Shown here in pieces: positions 62,941-64,000 of a DNA stretch of 64,000 bases. Source of the DNA: Pseudomonas mosselii (lineage in GTDB: Bacteria; Pseudomonadota; Gammaproteobacteria; Pseudomonadales; Pseudomonadaceae); assembly GCF_005796105.1 (NCBI RefSeq), contig NZ_VAUO01000009.1, positions 161,447 to 225,446 of the forward strand. The letters are read 5' to 3'. Within the stretch, counting starts at the first letter, position 1; each line of letters begins with the position of its first letter. The notes under the pieces were generated by a model that made no database searches, was not told the origin of the DNA, and saw only the letters and a program-made list of their open reading frames with translations. The translations under genes and the position numbers were made by a program.

Positions 62941-63266
62941 GACTGCCCCCTGTTGTGTTCTTGTCGCGGGTCAATCTATTGCCAGGCACTGCGAAAACCC
63001 TGTTCCAGAGCCCTGGAATAGCTTTCGGCCATGCTAGCGGGATTGTCCGACAGAAAACAACGCGCGGGACGTTATGTTTTGTTAACCGCCAAGATATTCG
63101 GCGGGCCGGCACGATACCCGCCCTTATCTAGGGAAGTTTCCTACGACCACCTCGGAATTTCCCGGCATTACTTCCTAGCTACTCGTATTTACCGTCTTTC
63201 TCCGATGTTCAACCGAGCGCCCATGCCAGAGCTCGCGCTCGTTGTAATCTGGACAAGGAGCGGTCA
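62941..63266. promoter_or_regulatory. Gap between YCF48 gene and T6SS edge
   Basis: This 326-bp gap holds the divergent promoters of the YCF48/RND pair and of the VgrG-TssK chimera. An AAGGAG ribosome site at 63255-63260 belongs to the latter. No gene, terminator or mobile-element end was seen. A short plus-strand open frame near 63031-63309 has no support. Confidence 0.45.
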
Positions 63267-63773
63267 ATGCGACACCCAGCCAATCTGCACTACAGCTTCG
63301 AGCCGCTGAGCAGCGACGCCGAATTCGATGTGGTGACATTCAAACTTACGGAGGCGCTCAGCGCACCGTTCACCCTCGAACTGGAACTTGTCAGCGACGC
63401 CGACGATGTCGACTTCGGCAAGCTGCTGGATAAGCCAGCACTGACGACACTCGAAGACCGCCGCCTGATCGATGACGCGGACTTCATTCTGGCCGTGCGT
63501 GCTGACCTGCCGCCGCCAACACTGCGTCGGCTGTTTTTGCAGAAAGCCAAGGTCACCTCCCTGGAGACCTTGAATGATCTGGTGCACAAGCAGTTGCCCG
63601 GCATTGCGCTGCATCCGCTACCTGTAGCCCCTCGCGATCTGCCCTTCCATACAGGGTTCAGCTACTTCGACCCGGCGTGGGCCTGCATGAACACGGCCAA
63701 CGGTTTCGGGATTCATATCGCAGGGGAGTTCCCTGGGCTTGAGTTGCAGTTCTGGGCAATCAGGAGTGAGTGA
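63267..63773 (+). CDS. VgrG N-terminus fused to TssK C-terminus (chimeric T6SS gene)
   Basis: This 168-residue protein has two parts. Residues 1 to about 62 (YSFEPLSSDAEFDVVTFKL, PFTLELELVSDADD, DFGKLLDKPAL) match the start of a VgrG spike protein. Residues about 66-168 (DDADFILAVRADLPPPTLRR, LVHKQLPGIALHPLPVAPRD, GFGIHIAGEFPGLELQFWAI) match the C-terminal end of the baseplate protein TssK. The core of both families is missing. The start has a good AAGGAG six bases upstream, and the frame is intact. It is followed one base after its stop by tssL. It is best explained as an in-frame deletion fusion; a functional truncated TssK is possible but unlikely. Confidence 0.8.
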   Translation: MRHPANLHYSFEPLSSDAEFDVVTFKLTEALSAPFTLELELVSDADDVDFGKLLDKPALTTLEDRRLIDDADFILAVRADLPPPTLRRLFLQKAKVTSLETLNDLVHKQLPGIALHPLPVAPRDLPFHTGFSYFDPAWACMNTANGFGIHIAGEFPGLELQFWAIRSE

Positions 63774-63774
63774 G

Positions 63775-64000
63775 ATGCAAGAGAACAACCTGGCACGCAA
63801 TGAAGCCGCCTCTGCTCAAGCCGAGCAGTTGCAATCGATGCTTGAGAAGTCTTTACCCGATGACGCCACAGCATCCGAGGCAACTTTTCCAGAGCGAGAA
63901 CCCACCTATCAGGGGTACCCAGCTGACCCGGACTTTCAGTTGCGGGGCGGCTACGACAACCTGATGCTGGATGCGGCGGCACCGTTGTTTGGCCTCGTCA
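63775..64000 (+). CDS. tssL: Type VI secretion protein TssL (DotU/IcmH), 5' end (partial)
   Basis: An open frame from ATG 63775 runs to the window end (75 codons). The N-terminus is a charged linker, then FQLRGGYDNLMLDAAAPLFG, the well-known DotU/TssL entry motif. TssL is an inner-membrane part of the T6SS membrane complex with TssJ and TssM. AGGAG at 63762-63766 precedes it inside the previous gene. It follows the VgrG-TssK chimera by one base, as tssL normally follows tssK. The rest lies beyond the window. Confidence 0.85.
   Translation, partial: MQENNLARNEAASAQAEQLQSMLEKSLPDDATASEATFPEREPTYQGYPADPDFQLRGGYDNLMLDAAAPLFGLV

Overview
The window is high-GC chromosomal DNA of a fluorescent Pseudomonas, most likely the P. 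putida group. The evidence is the gene order and the proteins themselves: an acnA end next to an Aer-type aerotaxis receptor, the cmaX-crfX-cmpX-sigX-oprF block, divergent ppsA/ppsR, a 1,620-residue GDH-180 glutamate dehydrogenase, and nasS-nasT-nasA beside pyrD and rmf. Nearly all of it is ordinary core chromosome. No tRNA, rRNA, insertion sequence, prophage or CRISPR array was seen. Only the last kilobase looks accessory.

Layout. 1-6.3 kb: acnA 3' end, a CPBP membrane protease, Aer receptor, RluA-type pseudouridine synthase, two small conserved genes and an ammonium transporter with an NtrC-like palindrome upstream. 6.5-9.0 kb: a three-gene membrane/stress operon (YqjD/YqjE type), a perfect 15-bp hairpin, then a Dgt-like dNTPase with a TTG start. 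9.2-13.5 kb: a BvgA/BvgS-type phosphorelay pair. 13.5-22.3 kb: YggL, PBP4 (dacB), a CHASE-PAS-GGDEF diguanylate cyclase, rlmKL, rmf with a leader and strong terminator, and pyrD. 22.4-27.3 kb: nitrate-uptake control (nasS, nasT), an RNA leader with an ANTAR-type hexaloop hairpin and a terminator, nasA, and a PP2C-Ser/Thr kinase fusion. 27.4-31.4 kb: the oprF/sigX/cmpX/crfX/cmaX envelope-stress block. 31.4-36.6 kb: rraA, an alpha/beta hydrolase, ppsA and divergent ppsR. 36.8-44.3 kb: an orphan membrane protein, gdhB, a small conserved protein and a DUF2235 lipase-like protein. 44.5-51.3 kb: a six-gene MoxR/DUF58/Bat operon with overlapping or closely spaced genes. 52.1-57.6 kb: sbcD-sbcC and a GST-like protein. 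57.6-62.9 kb: small ORFs, a lactonase-fold protein, an RND transporter and a six-Asp-box YCF48-like protein. 63.3-64.0 kb: the edge of a type VI secretion locus.

How it works together. Several neighbours form recognisable circuits. NasS/NasT sense nitrate and antiterminate the nasA leader. PpsR controls PpsA by phosphorylation. SigX, CmpX and OprF link membrane state to the major porin. MoxR with the VWA/TPR Bat proteins forms a chaperone-like envelope complex. SbcC/SbcD form the DNA-hairpin nuclease.

The most unusual object is the short gene at 63267. Its N-terminus reads as the start of VgrG and the rest reads as the C-terminus of the baseplate protein TssK. It is followed directly by tssL, which suggests an in-frame deletion fusion at the edge of a T6SS cluster. 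Everything was judged by eye from motifs and remembered family sequences; no database search was possible.
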